A DNA stretch of 34,643 bases from CAZQEZ01 sp964592475. Lineage in GTDB: Bacteria > Bacteroidota > Bacteroidia > Cytophagales > Cyclobacteriaceae. This document shows positions 7,376 to 14,491 of this stretch, one piece after another. The DNA lies in the NCBI GenBank assembly GCA_964592475.1, contig CAZQEZ010000035.1, forward strand, positions 1-34,643. The letters run 5' to 3'. The notes beneath the pieces are model-generated. The model worked only from the letters and a program-made list of their open reading frames with translations. It was not told where the DNA came from and ran no database searches. The position numbers were made by a program, and so were the translations under genes. Position 1 is the first letter of the stretch. Every line of letters starts with the position of its first letter.

Positions 7376-8518
7376 CTAACCATTGAGCAAGTATGCCACT
7401 AATAGTCCCAGGTAATTAGCTACCGCGTAACCCAAAATTCCAGTGCTCAGGCCCGTGATCACTATCTCCTTATTGCGTATAACGCTGGCAATGGGGAGCA
7501 CAAAAGCTGGTCCATAAATACCGGCTACCGAAGTAATAAGCAAGGTATCTGCATCTATTCTGAAAATTATCGCCAGCAAATAATGAATGGCAATAGCACA
7601 ACCCATCACGAATGCCATGAAATAAAAAATTTCACTACTGGTGTTGAACAATTGGTTAATGTCCACCATTGTACCAATGGCCACGCAAAATATAAGTAAT
7701 AAATATTCGCCTACTTCAAAGGTGCCAGGTAAAGTGCGTACTGCTTTGATGAAAGAACCCAAAACGGCTAAAGTGGTAATGGTTAGGATGATGGAAATAA
7801 TCGATATTTTGTCGAAAATAAGAATTGAAACGCCCACTCCTGCGGCCAGGCATGCTATCCCCATCAGCAAGCTCAAAAGTACATTGCCAATTTTGTGCCT
7901 GAGATTCAACATATTAAATTGTTGCACATCCTCTTCAACTTCAGTTTTCCTCTTTTTATTACTTTCATAGGCTGGCAATACTTTGGAAAGCAATGGATGA
8001 GCGAAACTCATGAGAAAGATAAGGTATACACCACCTAAAACCACATCTGAAGCATTCATTAACACAAAAGTAACTTCATCCACAGCCAGGGCTTTACCAA
8101 TGGCCGACATGTTGGGTGTACCGCCGGTGTAAACCCCTATCGACATAGAGGCCAATTTCCAGGTTTCGCTGTGGAAATCTTTAAAAACCCATACTGCTAG
8201 TAGGGAACTTGCCAAAGCACTGACCAAACAAAGTAAAAATGAGAAAGCTGCTTTTCCTGCATGTTTGAACCATTTCTTTAAATCGAGCGAAAAGACCACC
8301 AGTGCTACTGCCAGTGGAATGGATACTTCCGACAAGCCTTCAGATACCGGTTGGCTAATATTAATGCCAGGAACATTGGCAAGTAAAATGCCTCCCAAAT
8401 AGCAAATTACCACCGGGCTTATTAGGCGAAATACTTTGTTTTTTTTGCAAATTTTATAGGCCGCAAAAGGAAAAAGAATGATGAATAATCCTTGCAAAAG
8501 CCACCAAGCATACTCCAT
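7376..8518 (-). CDS. DUF819 family integral membrane protein
   Basis: This 380-residue polytopic inner-membrane protein has about ten to eleven hydrophobic helices. It matches the DUF819 (YjcL-like) family: CYLGGILLANVPG near residue 39, the central GVYTGGTPNMSAIGKAL motif (about 127-143), and a hydrophilic charged loop (about 187-205, KKRKTEVEEDV) before the second half. The family is predicted to transport small molecules, but no substrate is established to my knowledge. It stands alone on the minus strand, converging with the FGE-like lipoprotein gene 26 nt away. The protein ends in a hydrophobic helix (LLVAYLLNG). Confidence 0.9.
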   Translation of the reverse strand: MEYAWWLLQGLFIILFPFAAYKICKKNKVFRLISPVVICYLGGILLANVPGINISQPVSEGLSEVSIPLAVALVVFSLDLKKWFKHAGKAAFSFLLCLVSALASSLLAVWVFKDFHSETWKLASMSIGVYTGGTPNMSAIGKALAVDEVTFVLMNASDVVLGGVYLIFLMSFAHPLLSKVLPAYESNKKRKTEVEEDVQQFNMLNLRHKIGNVLLSLLMGIACLAAGVGVSILIFDKISIISIILTITTLAVLGSFIKAVRTLPGTFEVGEYLLLIFCVAIGTMVDINQLFNTSSEIFYFMAFVMGCAIAIHYLLAIIFRIDADTLLITSVAGIYGPAFVLPIASVIRNKEIVITGLSTGILGYAVANYLGLLVAYLLNG

Positions 8519-8546
8519 TTCAATAATGATGTTTAAACACAGATTT

Positions 8547-8554
8547 CAAATATA
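8547..8554 (-). promoter_or_regulatory. Possible -7 element for the DUF819 gene
   Basis: The complementary strand reads TATATTTG, an exact TAnnTTTG match, 28 bp upstream of the start codon at 8518. No -33 TTTG is found 19-21 bp further upstream, so the call is tentative. Confidence 0.35.
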
Positions 8555-8594
8555 CATAGAAATGGTGACCGCGGGTAGTTACATGAATTTAATT

Positions 8595-8625
8595 TTTGAA
8601 ACTATAGTTTTAAAATTCAAGTTTG
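8595..8625 (+). promoter_or_regulatory. Promoter of the DUF429 gene
   Basis: TTTG (8595-8598), a 19-bp spacer, then CAAGTTTG (8618-8625), one mismatch from TAnnTTTG. It ends 6 nt before ATG 8632 and covers an upstream in-frame TTG (8623), which therefore cannot be the translation start if this promoter is used. Confidence 0.55.
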
Positions 8626-8631
8626 CCTTAC

Positions 8632-9216
8632 ATGTTAAATTTGCAACAATTGTGGGGAATTGATTTTGGTAGTAAGAAGGCAGGTACTACTGCTATTTGT
8701 TTTTGGCATGAACACGCATTAGATTTTCGACAATCTTGTAAAAATGAGGATGCCGATAAGATGTTATTAGACATGCTTGGCTTACTCAAGCCAAAGCTGA
8801 TTATGATAGATGCACCGTTGAGCTTACCAAGAGCTTATAATCATAGTGATAACGAAAATGCTGATTATTTTTATCGGCAATGCGATAGAGCACTTAAAGC
8901 CATGTCGCCTATGTTTTTAGGGGGGCTTACCGCAAGGGCTATTCAATTTAAGCATAAAGCTTTGGCCCTTGGCGTTGAAGTATTCGAAACATACCCCGCT
9001 GCACAAGCCAAAAAACTATGCTGGGATCAATATAAAAAACAACCTTGCCAACAATTAGCGCTAAAAGTAACTGACCAATTCTCTGTCAAACTTAAGAGAA
9101 ATATTGAAAACCATCATCAATTGGACGCGTTACTAGCATTTATAGCAGGTATGCGATACATAAGCAATGAACATGAAACCATTGGCGATAAAGAGGAAGG
9201 GGTGATTATAATTTAG
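8632..9216 (+). CDS. DUF429 domain protein (predicted RNase H-like fold)
   Basis: This 194-residue protein is read from ATG 8632. The upstream in-frame TTG at 8623 is rejected because a promoter element overlaps it. The N-terminal strand LWGIDFGSKKAGTT has the early aspartate and glycine pattern of RNase H/actin-like folds. The middle LIMIDAPLSLPRA carries a second aspartate, and the C-terminal NHHQLDALLAFIAGMRY supplies the helix with a late aspartate. This is the DUF429 arrangement, predicted as an RNase H-like nuclease but without a known substrate. The last 4 nt overlap the end of the convergent gene at 9213. Family fairly sure; activity not shown. Confidence 0.85.
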   Translation: MLNLQQLWGIDFGSKKAGTTAICFWHEHALDFRQSCKNEDADKMLLDMLGLLKPKLIMIDAPLSLPRAYNHSDNENADYFYRQCDRALKAMSPMFLGGLTARAIQFKHKALALGVEVFETYPAAQAKKLCWDQYKKQPCQQLALKVTDQFSVKLKRNIENHHQLDALLAFIAGMRYISNEHETIGDKEEGVIII

Positions 9217-9638
9217 TCGTTTACCTTCCAAATCAATTCTTTATGGGTGCGTAAAAGATATACAACAAATCTGGCCGGAGATGGCAATAAAACCACCTTG
9301 ATTATTTCTTCCGGATACTTATCAGAATTTATTTTCAGGCAGTGCTCCGGCAAAACGTTAAAATGTAAATTCCCGTCTTTTTCTTTGATTTCAAATTGGC
9401 TGGGAATATAGCTTAATGGATGTGAAAGATCTTCTTGAAATGAAAATTGCTGATAAAGTAGATTCAGAGTATTATCAAGGTAATCTCCATAGGTCTCCAT
9501 CAATACATCTTCAAGGGTGTGCAATTTGTCCTCATAACTATCATATAGCGGATCATTATAGTTAATAAAACTTAACTTGTTTTTGGTTTCTGCTATCGAA
9601 ATGAGCAATTGGTTTAAGCTGTGAATCTGAAAGTCCAT
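9213..9638 (-). CDS. Hypothetical protein, function unknown
   Basis: This 141-residue cytoplasmic protein is not one I recognise. The first 65 residues are predicted mostly helical and acidic (MDFQIHSLNQLLISIAETKNK, then a Tyr/Asp-rich stretch and LHTLEDVLMETYGDYLDNTL). The second half looks like a beta sheet (FEIKEKDGNLHFNVLP, KVVLLPSPARFVVYL) and ends with WKVND. There is no signal peptide, membrane segment or catalytic motif. Codon use is like that of the neighbours. It converges on the DUF429 gene with a 4-nt overlap and has its own promoter region in the 9639-9932 spacer. Confidence 0.75.
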   Translation of the reverse strand: MDFQIHSLNQLLISIAETKNKLSFINYNDPLYDSYEDKLHTLEDVLMETYGDYLDNTLNLLYQQFSFQEDLSHPLSYIPSQFEIKEKDGNLHFNVLPEHCLKINSDKYPEEIIKVVLLPSPARFVVYLLRTHKELIWKVND

Positions 9639-9787
9639 AAAAATCCAGCGTATATATTACTGCTTAGTGTAAAAATAACAATAAATGTTTAAACATCTAT
9701 TTTATAATACCAAACTTTACTCATTGTATCCAAACAGAGCAATTATTAATTATTGCCGGTACAAAAAATATTATAGAAAATAAATTT

Positions 9788-9922
9788 GTGAAATTTTTTT
9801 ATCAGGGCTTGTACTTCCTTTATAGCCCCTACGATATTTACTTTACCATGGTTTTTAATCCGTGGAGGCTTAATTTTATTTTCCCATGCCAAAACTCAGA
9901 GGAAATAGAGCACGAAAGGTAG
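9788..9922 (+). other. Possible very short open frame in the spacer before hemG
   Basis: A frame free of stops runs from 9668 to the TAG at 9920-9922. From GTG 9788 it would encode 44 residues rich in aromatic amino acids (VKFFYQGLYFLYSPYDIYF...). A second mini-frame, ATG 9886 to 9942, encodes the basic 18-mer MPKLRGNRARKVDGIYYK and overlaps the hemG 3' end. Neither has homology I can recall or a clear start signal. They could be a decayed gene, a frameshifted small gene or chance. Confidence 0.15.
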
Positions 9923-9932
9923 ACGGTATTTA

Positions 9933-11312
9933 TTATAAATAATTTAATACCTTATCAGCAACTTCTTTACTGTTTTTGATGCAATCGCCTACTGAAACTC
10001 CTCCACGGTAATTTCCAGCTAAAAACAATCCCGGGTTCTCATTTTCAAATTGATCAAAATATAGCTCATGTTCATGATACCCCAGGTTATATTGTGGTAT
10101 GGCACGAGACCATTTTTTAATGTACCAATGCAAAGGGTCCGCATCAATTTTCATTATTTTTTTAAATTCTATCAGTACCTGATTTACCATTACCTCTTCC
10201 TTCATTGAAAATATTTGTGCATTACGGGTACCTCCAATGTATAAAGTAAAAGTGGCTTGCTTATCATCAGCACGTTGAGGAAATAACGTAGAACTCCAAA
10301 TGGCACCTAAGAATTTTTTTTGCTCCATAGCAGGAATTAAAAAACCGAACCCATCAAGTGCTCTTTTCACCTCTTTTTGATCAAAAACCAAATAAAGTAC
10401 CGCTACCGGTGGATAATATATGCGGTTGAAATGATTGTATAGTTGCTTTCCAAAATCTTTAAAAACATCTTTTGCTACATAGGCAGGTAATGTAGAAACA
10501 ATTGCATCAGCTTTTGCTTGATTTTTCTTTTTTTTATGTAAATAAGATATCTCGTAAGAACCATCAGTTTTTGTTATCTTTTCCACCTCACATTGAAGCT
10601 CCAATTCATTTGACATAGCATTGGCAAGAGCTATAGGCAGCGTTTGCATACCATCGCGAAAAGAAAACATACGTGCAGTTTGCTTCGATTTTTCCGGGTT
10701 TTTTTTTCGTTCTTTAGCTCCCTTTATCATGCCTTTTATCAGGCTGCCATACTCTTCTTCCAATCTGTACAACCGTGGTAAGGCAGATTTTACGCTCAGC
10801 CTGTCCGGATTACCGGCAAAAATACCCGAAACGAAGGGGTTTACAGCGTAGTCTAAAAATTCTTTACCTAATCTTCGCACTACAAACCGGGATATACTTT
10901 GGTTGTAGCCATCTTTTGATTTGCTTTTGAAAGGTTCTAAAAGTAGATTTAGTTTTGCCCTGGTAGAAAAAAGTTTTGTTTTTAAAAATGCAGAAGTACT
11001 GGTAGGAAGAGGGAATAATTGATCCTTTTTAAGAATATACCGTTTCTTTGCTTTATCATTTGCATAAATTATTTCATCTTGCAAGTTTAGATCTGTAACT
11101 AATTCACCTATCAAAGGAGTAGTTTCCAGGCCACTATTAGGTCCGTAATCAATGAGAAGTTTGCCTCTTCTTTGGCTTTGCATAGTGCCTCCGGGCTCGA
11201 TGCAAGCTTCAAGAATTGTAACCTTGTGCCCTGCTTTCTTTAGCCAATAAGCAATAGTTAAACCGGATATTCCTGCTCCTAAAACTGTGATATTTTTTTT
11301 TGGTTTATTCAT
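9933..11312 (-). CDS. hemG: Protoporphyrinogen/coproporphyrinogen oxidase (HemG/HemY type)
   Basis: This 459-residue FAD enzyme oxidises protoporphyrinogen IX to protoporphyrin IX, or coproporphyrinogen III in the coproporphyrin branch, late in heme synthesis. The dinucleotide-binding motif VLGAGISGLTIAYWL lies at about 10-24 and is followed by LEACIEPGGTMQS. The middle contains AVNPFVSGIFAGNPDRLSV, characteristic of the family, and MFSFRDGMQTLP. The C-terminal FAD motif is GLFLAGNYRGGVSVGDCI (about 432-449). No membrane-spanning signal is seen; these enzymes are peripheral. No other heme gene is adjacent. It is divergent from the cobalamin-sensor operon, with a consensus promoter lying partly inside the first gene of that operon. 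Assignment is secure; which substrate is used is not. Confidence 0.94.
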   Translation of the reverse strand: MNKPKKNITVLGAGISGLTIAYWLKKAGHKVTILEACIEPGGTMQSQRRGKLLIDYGPNSGLETTPLIGELVTDLNLQDEIIYANDKAKKRYILKKDQLFPLPTSTSAFLKTKLFSTRAKLNLLLEPFKSKSKDGYNQSISRFVVRRLGKEFLDYAVNPFVSGIFAGNPDRLSVKSALPRLYRLEEEYGSLIKGMIKGAKERKKNPEKSKQTARMFSFRDGMQTLPIALANAMSNELELQCEVEKITKTDGSYEISYLHKKKKNQAKADAIVSTLPAYVAKDVFKDFGKQLYNHFNRIYYPPVAVLYLVFDQKEVKRALDGFGFLIPAMEQKKFLGAIWSSTLFPQRADDKQATFTLYIGGTRNAQIFSMKEEVMVNQVLIEFKKIMKIDADPLHWYIKKWSRAIPQYNLGYHEHELYFDQFENENPGLFLAGNYRGGVSVGDCIKNSKEVADKVLNYL

Positions 11313-11363
11313 AAAAAGTAAGTACTGTTACACCCATAAATTAAGAAACAGGTCTTTATGTTT

Positions 11364-11394
11364 CAAACTTAATTAAAAAATATGACCGAGCAAA
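11364..11394 (-). promoter_or_regulatory. Consensus promoter of hemG
   Basis: On the minus strand, TTTG (11391-11394), a 19-bp spacer and TAAGTTTG (11364-11371) fit the Bacteroidota -33/-7 consensus exactly. The start codon at 11312 leaves a leader of about 45-50 nt. The -33 box lies within the first codons of the divergent gene at 11382, so the two transcription units overlap in their control region. Confidence 0.7.
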
Positions 11395-11984
11395 TATACC
11401 TTAATCCCAAAGAAGTTAATTACATACGCGATCAGGATTTTTTAGTTACTAAGCGAACAATTACGGATAAAATGTTTTCTTTGCTGGTTGGTGTTCAAGA
11501 TGCTATAGCCCCGGTATTGGAAAAATATCAATCAAAATTACCCAAAAAGGTACTCACTGTATCTGGTAAAATAAGTAAAGGAGAAAACTATAAAGACTTG
11601 CCCTATCTTATGCTCGACTACCCTAGATACTTCAAAAAGCACGATACATTTGCGTTTCGCACCATGTTTTGGTGGGGTAATTATTTCAGCATTACCCTTC
11701 ATTTACAAGGCAATTCATTAAATCTCTTACGAGATCGTTTGGTAAAAAAAAGAACATTTTGGAATCAAAAAAATTATTATATTTGTGTAAACCAAACTCC
11801 TTGGGAATATGATTTTGAGAAAAACAACTATATTTCTCTTGTGAATTTGCCTGAAGAAAAAATTGTAGCAATTTTACTTGAACATGAATTTATTAAAATT
11901 AGTACCAAGATAGAATTGGAACAATTTTCACAGCTGAAGTATAAAGCAGTAGATTTTGTCGAAACAATGCTAAGCGCACTTTAA
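11382..11984 (+). CDS. Unknown protein, first gene of the cobalamin-sensor/kinase unit
   Basis: This 200-residue protein is not one I can place in a family. It has no signal peptide or clear membrane segment. The centre is rich in aromatic residues (TFAFRTMFWWGNYFSITLHL, about 88-107), and a second cluster follows (RTFWNQKNYYICVNQTPWEYDF, about 125-146). The end is an amphipathic helix (LEQFSQLKYKAVDFVETMLSAL). It stands 10 nt before the cobalamin-binding gene, so the two and the following kinase probably form one transcript. I infer a role in the same signalling pathway, as an output protein or sensor partner, but nothing in the sequence proves it. Confidence 0.85.
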   Translation: MTEQIYLNPKEVNYIRDQDFLVTKRTITDKMFSLLVGVQDAIAPVLEKYQSKLPKKVLTVSGKISKGENYKDLPYLMLDYPRYFKKHDTFAFRTMFWWGNYFSITLHLQGNSLNLLRDRLVKKRTFWNQKNYYICVNQTPWEYDFEKNNYISLVNLPEEKIVAILLEHEFIKISTKIELEQFSQLKYKAVDFVETMLSAL

Positions 11985-11994
11985 AGTAAAAGAA

Positions 11995-12648
11995 ATGGTA
12001 GCTACTGAAGAATTAATTTACGAAGATTATAAAAATGCCCTATTAGCGGGTGATAAAGTAAAGTGTAAAAGCATTATTAATGACTTAATAGAGCAGGAAG
12101 CTGATATTTTGTCTGTTTATCAAGATTTCTTCCAGCGTTCTCTATACGAGGTAGGTGAAATGTGGGAACAAAATAAAATCTCTGTGGCCCGTGAACATCT
12201 GGCAACTTCAATTACTGGTAATCTAATGAACCTTTTTTATCCATTGATTTTTTCTGTCGACAAAATTGGATATAAAGCTATTGTAACATGTGTGGCCAAA
12301 GAATATCATCAAATTGGCGCAAAAATGGTGGCGGATATATTTGAAATAGAAGGCTGGGACACTTATTTTTTAGGTGCCAATACCCCCTCTAATGAACTGA
12401 TTCGATTTATAGCTGAGCAAGAGCCTAATGTTTTGGCTATTTCATTAGCTATTTATTCCAATTATCCTCGCCTGTTGGAGGTGATTAAATTAGTTGAAGA
12501 GCACTATCCTGATTTACCAATAATAGTTGGCGGACAAGCTTTTAAGTGTTTAGCCACAGATATTTTAGCAGATTACCCTAAAATAAAATACGTGCCTTCA
12601 ATTGATGAGTTGAGACTATTGTTGAATGAACAAGGATCAAACTTATGA
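11995..12648 (+). CDS. Cobalamin-binding sensor protein (CarH-like B12 module, no DNA-binding domain)
   Basis: This 217-residue protein consists of two domains. Residues 1-90 form a helical cap of the B12-binding-2 type, with the W57...E67-H68 arrangement (EMWEQNKISVAREHLA). This matches the Trp-x9-Glu-His that contacts the upper axial group of adenosylcobalamin in the photoreceptor CarH. Residues 91-215 form a Rossmann-like B12 domain with EYHQIG (E103, H105, G108), a variant of the DxHxxG motif whose His is the lower cobalt ligand, plus YFLGANTP and IIVGGQAF. CarH's second histidine, adjacent to its Trp and used in the light-adapted state, is Glu58 here. There is no MerR helix-turn-helix, methyltransferase or mutase domain. 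The stop overlaps the kinase start (ATGA), so it is probably that kinase's sensory partner, for light, cobalamin or redox. Confidence 0.9.
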   Translation: MVATEELIYEDYKNALLAGDKVKCKSIINDLIEQEADILSVYQDFFQRSLYEVGEMWEQNKISVAREHLATSITGNLMNLFYPLIFSVDKIGYKAIVTCVAKEYHQIGAKMVADIFEIEGWDTYFLGANTPSNELIRFIAEQEPNVLAISLAIYSNYPRLLEVIKLVEEHYPDLPIIVGGQAFKCLATDILADYPKIKYVPSIDELRLLLNEQGSNL

Positions 12649-13772
12649 ATCAACTTCTTTTAGATTATCTTACCAATCATTCATCTTTTTTATTTTTAAA
12701 ATTAGATCACCAAGGCATTATTATTAGCGCCAATAAATTTTCGATCAAGCTTTGTGGAGAGCAAATAATAGGCAAACATGTTCAAGATATTTTTCTTGAT
12801 TTTCAAGAAAAAATCAATTTGTCTAAGGTCTTAGCTGATAATGAAGAAGTTTTGCTTAACTTACAAACAACTTCAGATTTGCCTGAAACTTTTTATTTTC
12901 GTTTTTATCAAGTAGAAGATTGCATTGAAGTAGTTGGTGAGTTTAATAAAGAAGAATACGAAAATTTACGTTTGGAATTAATTGATTTAAATAATGAACT
13001 GAGCAACAAATCAAGGGAATTGCATAAGAAAAATGCAGAACTAAAAAAGCTTAACGATCTAAAAAGTCACTTTTTAAATGCAGCAGCTCATGATCTGCGC
13101 AATCCGGTTGGCAATATTATTCGATTAAGTGAATTTTTATTAGATGAAATGCATGAAAAGCTTAATGAGCAGCAATCACAATTTTTAAATTTAATAAAAT
13201 CACTCGGGAGTTTCAGTATGAACCTACTCAATGATCTGCTGGATATGGCACGAATTGAATCAGGTAAGTTGATATTAAACAAAAAACCAGTAGATCTCAT
13301 AGGCCTTATTAAAGGAATTATTGAGCTTAACGAGTTTGCCGGGATTAAAAAAAATGTTCGGATTAAGCTTGAGATATTTGAAAAGATAAAAGAAATACCA
13401 ATTGATGAAAGTGGAATAAAGCAGGTAATGGATAACTTGCTAAACAATGCTATTAAATTTTCGCCGATAAATACTACTATTTCAGTAGGAGTTTTTTCTA
13501 GTAAAGAGGTAGTGACAATATATGTAAAAGACGAGGGCGAAGGTATGAGCGATGATCAAATAAAAAAAATGTTTGTACCTTTTTCTAATTCGGCTAAAGA
13601 TATGAACAACTCAGCCAAAGGGACTGGGCTTGGTTTATCTATAGTAGAAAAGATCATTATTGCTCATAATGGTAAAATATGGGTTAAAAGTGAAAAGAAC
13701 AGAGGAACTACGATCTATTTTTCATTACCGGCTGATAAAGATAAGGCGGCGATACATCAACAAAATTCATAA
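12645..13772 (+). CDS. PAS-type sensor histidine kinase, partner of the cobalamin-binding protein
   Basis: This 375-residue cytoplasmic kinase has no membrane helices. Residues 5-105 look like a PAS domain (LDHQGIIISANKFSIKLCGEQIIGKHVQDIF). Residues 106-140 form a coiled-coil signalling helix. The HisKA domain has the phosphoacceptor H149 in AAAHDLRNPVGNII. The ATPase domain shows the N box (VMDNLLNNAIKF, N264/N268), the G1 box DEGEG (296-300), the F box (MFVPF) and the G2 box GTGLGLS (326-332). Its start overlaps the stop of the cobalamin-binding gene by 4 nt, suggesting coupled translation and a physical complex. No response regulator or HTH gene lies in the window, so the output is unknown. 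Confidence 0.95.
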   Translation: MNQLLLDYLTNHSSFLFLKLDHQGIIISANKFSIKLCGEQIIGKHVQDIFLDFQEKINLSKVLADNEEVLLNLQTTSDLPETFYFRFYQVEDCIEVVGEFNKEEYENLRLELIDLNNELSNKSRELHKKNAELKKLNDLKSHFLNAAAHDLRNPVGNIIRLSEFLLDEMHEKLNEQQSQFLNLIKSLGSFSMNLLNDLLDMARIESGKLILNKKPVDLIGLIKGIIELNEFAGIKKNVRIKLEIFEKIKEIPIDESGIKQVMDNLLNNAIKFSPINTTISVGVFSSKEVVTIYVKDEGEGMSDDQIKKMFVPFSNSAKDMNNSAKGTGLGLSIVEKIIIAHNGKIWVKSEKNRGTTIYFSLPADKDKAAIHQQNS

Positions 13773-13888
13773 TGAGTAGAGTAGTGTAAACATCTTGCCC
13801 AATAATTGCCTATCCTTTTTAACTAATTGCGCCAATCAATCCTCAGACTATTTTAGTTTATTCAATCGAAAAATGAAGAACTGTTATG

Positions 13889-14425
13889 CTAAAGTTTTTC
13901 AATCACAATATTATGATTGGTGTAAATACAAATATCAGCGGCAATATTTAAACTTTCTTTTACCATTTCTTCAGCTGATAATTGTGGCGCGTACTTTTTT
14001 AAGGCAGTGGCGGCAGATTGTGCGTACATACTACCTGAGCCTATGGCAGCAATATGATTATCAGGCTCTAATACGTCTCCCGTGCCTGACATTATTAATA
14101 TATCCTCTTTGTTGGCCACGATCATCATTGCTTCTAGTCGACGTAAAAACCTATCCATTCGCCAATCTTTAGCTAATTCAATAGCTGCACGCTTCATGTT
14201 GCCACTGTAGGTACTCAGCTTTTCTTCAAATCGTTCCATTAAAGTAAACGCGTCTGCTGTAGAGCCGGCAAAACCCGATAGTATATTTCCATCTTGCAAT
14301 TTGCGTATTTTTCGTACATTACTTTTAGCTACTGTATTGCCCATAGTGGCTTGTCCGTCAGCTCCTATAGCTATTTGACCATTATGTAAAATAGCAAGTA
14401 CAGTGGTTGATTTAATTTTTTGCAT
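13889..14425 (-). CDS. hslV: HslV, peptidase subunit of the HslUV protease
   Basis: This 178-residue N-terminal-threonine hydrolase forms the proteolytic core of HslUV. A six-residue leader (MQKIKS) precedes T7, which becomes the catalytic N-terminal Thr after processing. Family residues follow at expected distances: D23 (GADGQATMGN) equals Asp17, and K39 (SNVRKIRKL) equals Lys33 of the mature enzyme. GFAGSTADAFTLMERFE and IAAIGSGSMYAQSAA are also characteristic. The partner ATPase hslU is not in the window. The gene lies 65 nt downstream of the E2 gene on the same strand, but a strong hairpin separates them, so it needs readthrough or its own promoter. Identity is secure. Confidence 0.96.
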   Translation of the reverse strand: MQKIKSTTVLAILHNGQIAIGADGQATMGNTVAKSNVRKIRKLQDGNILSGFAGSTADAFTLMERFEEKLSTYSGNMKRAAIELAKDWRMDRFLRRLEAMMIVANKEDILIMSGTGDVLEPDNHIAAIGSGSMYAQSAATALKKYAPQLSAEEMVKESLNIAADICIYTNHNIVIEKL

Positions 14426-14443
14426 GATATTTATGAAATGTAA

Positions 14444-14491
14444 AAATCAGAAAAGTCCTGTAAATTATTAATTACAGGACTTTTCTGATTT
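14444..14491 (-). terminator. Strong 20-bp hairpin after the E2 gene
   Basis: A perfect 20-bp inverted repeat (14444-14463 with 14472-14491; core CAGAAAAGTCCTGTAA) has an 8-nt loop. It begins at the E2 stop codon, and on the minus strand it ends in GATTTTTA, a short T-run. It should terminate the E2 transcript. Only 18 nt remain before the hslV start. Confidence 0.85.

Noticed and set aside
7349..7385. Short inverted repeat between the FGE-like and DUF819 genes as a terminator
   Set aside because: The best stem is only about 5 bp of A/T-rich pairs with no T-run; too weak to call.
9685..9696. Palindrome ATGTTTAAACAT, with GTTTAAAC also near 8531 and 23014
   Set aside because: Three scattered copies of an AT-rich 8-mer in this composition are near chance expectation and lie beside unrelated genes.
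13795..14172. 125-codon plus-strand frame opposite hslV
   Set aside because: It lies antisense to a clearly conserved protease gene, has no start signal and encodes a Leu/Cys-rich sequence without domain features.
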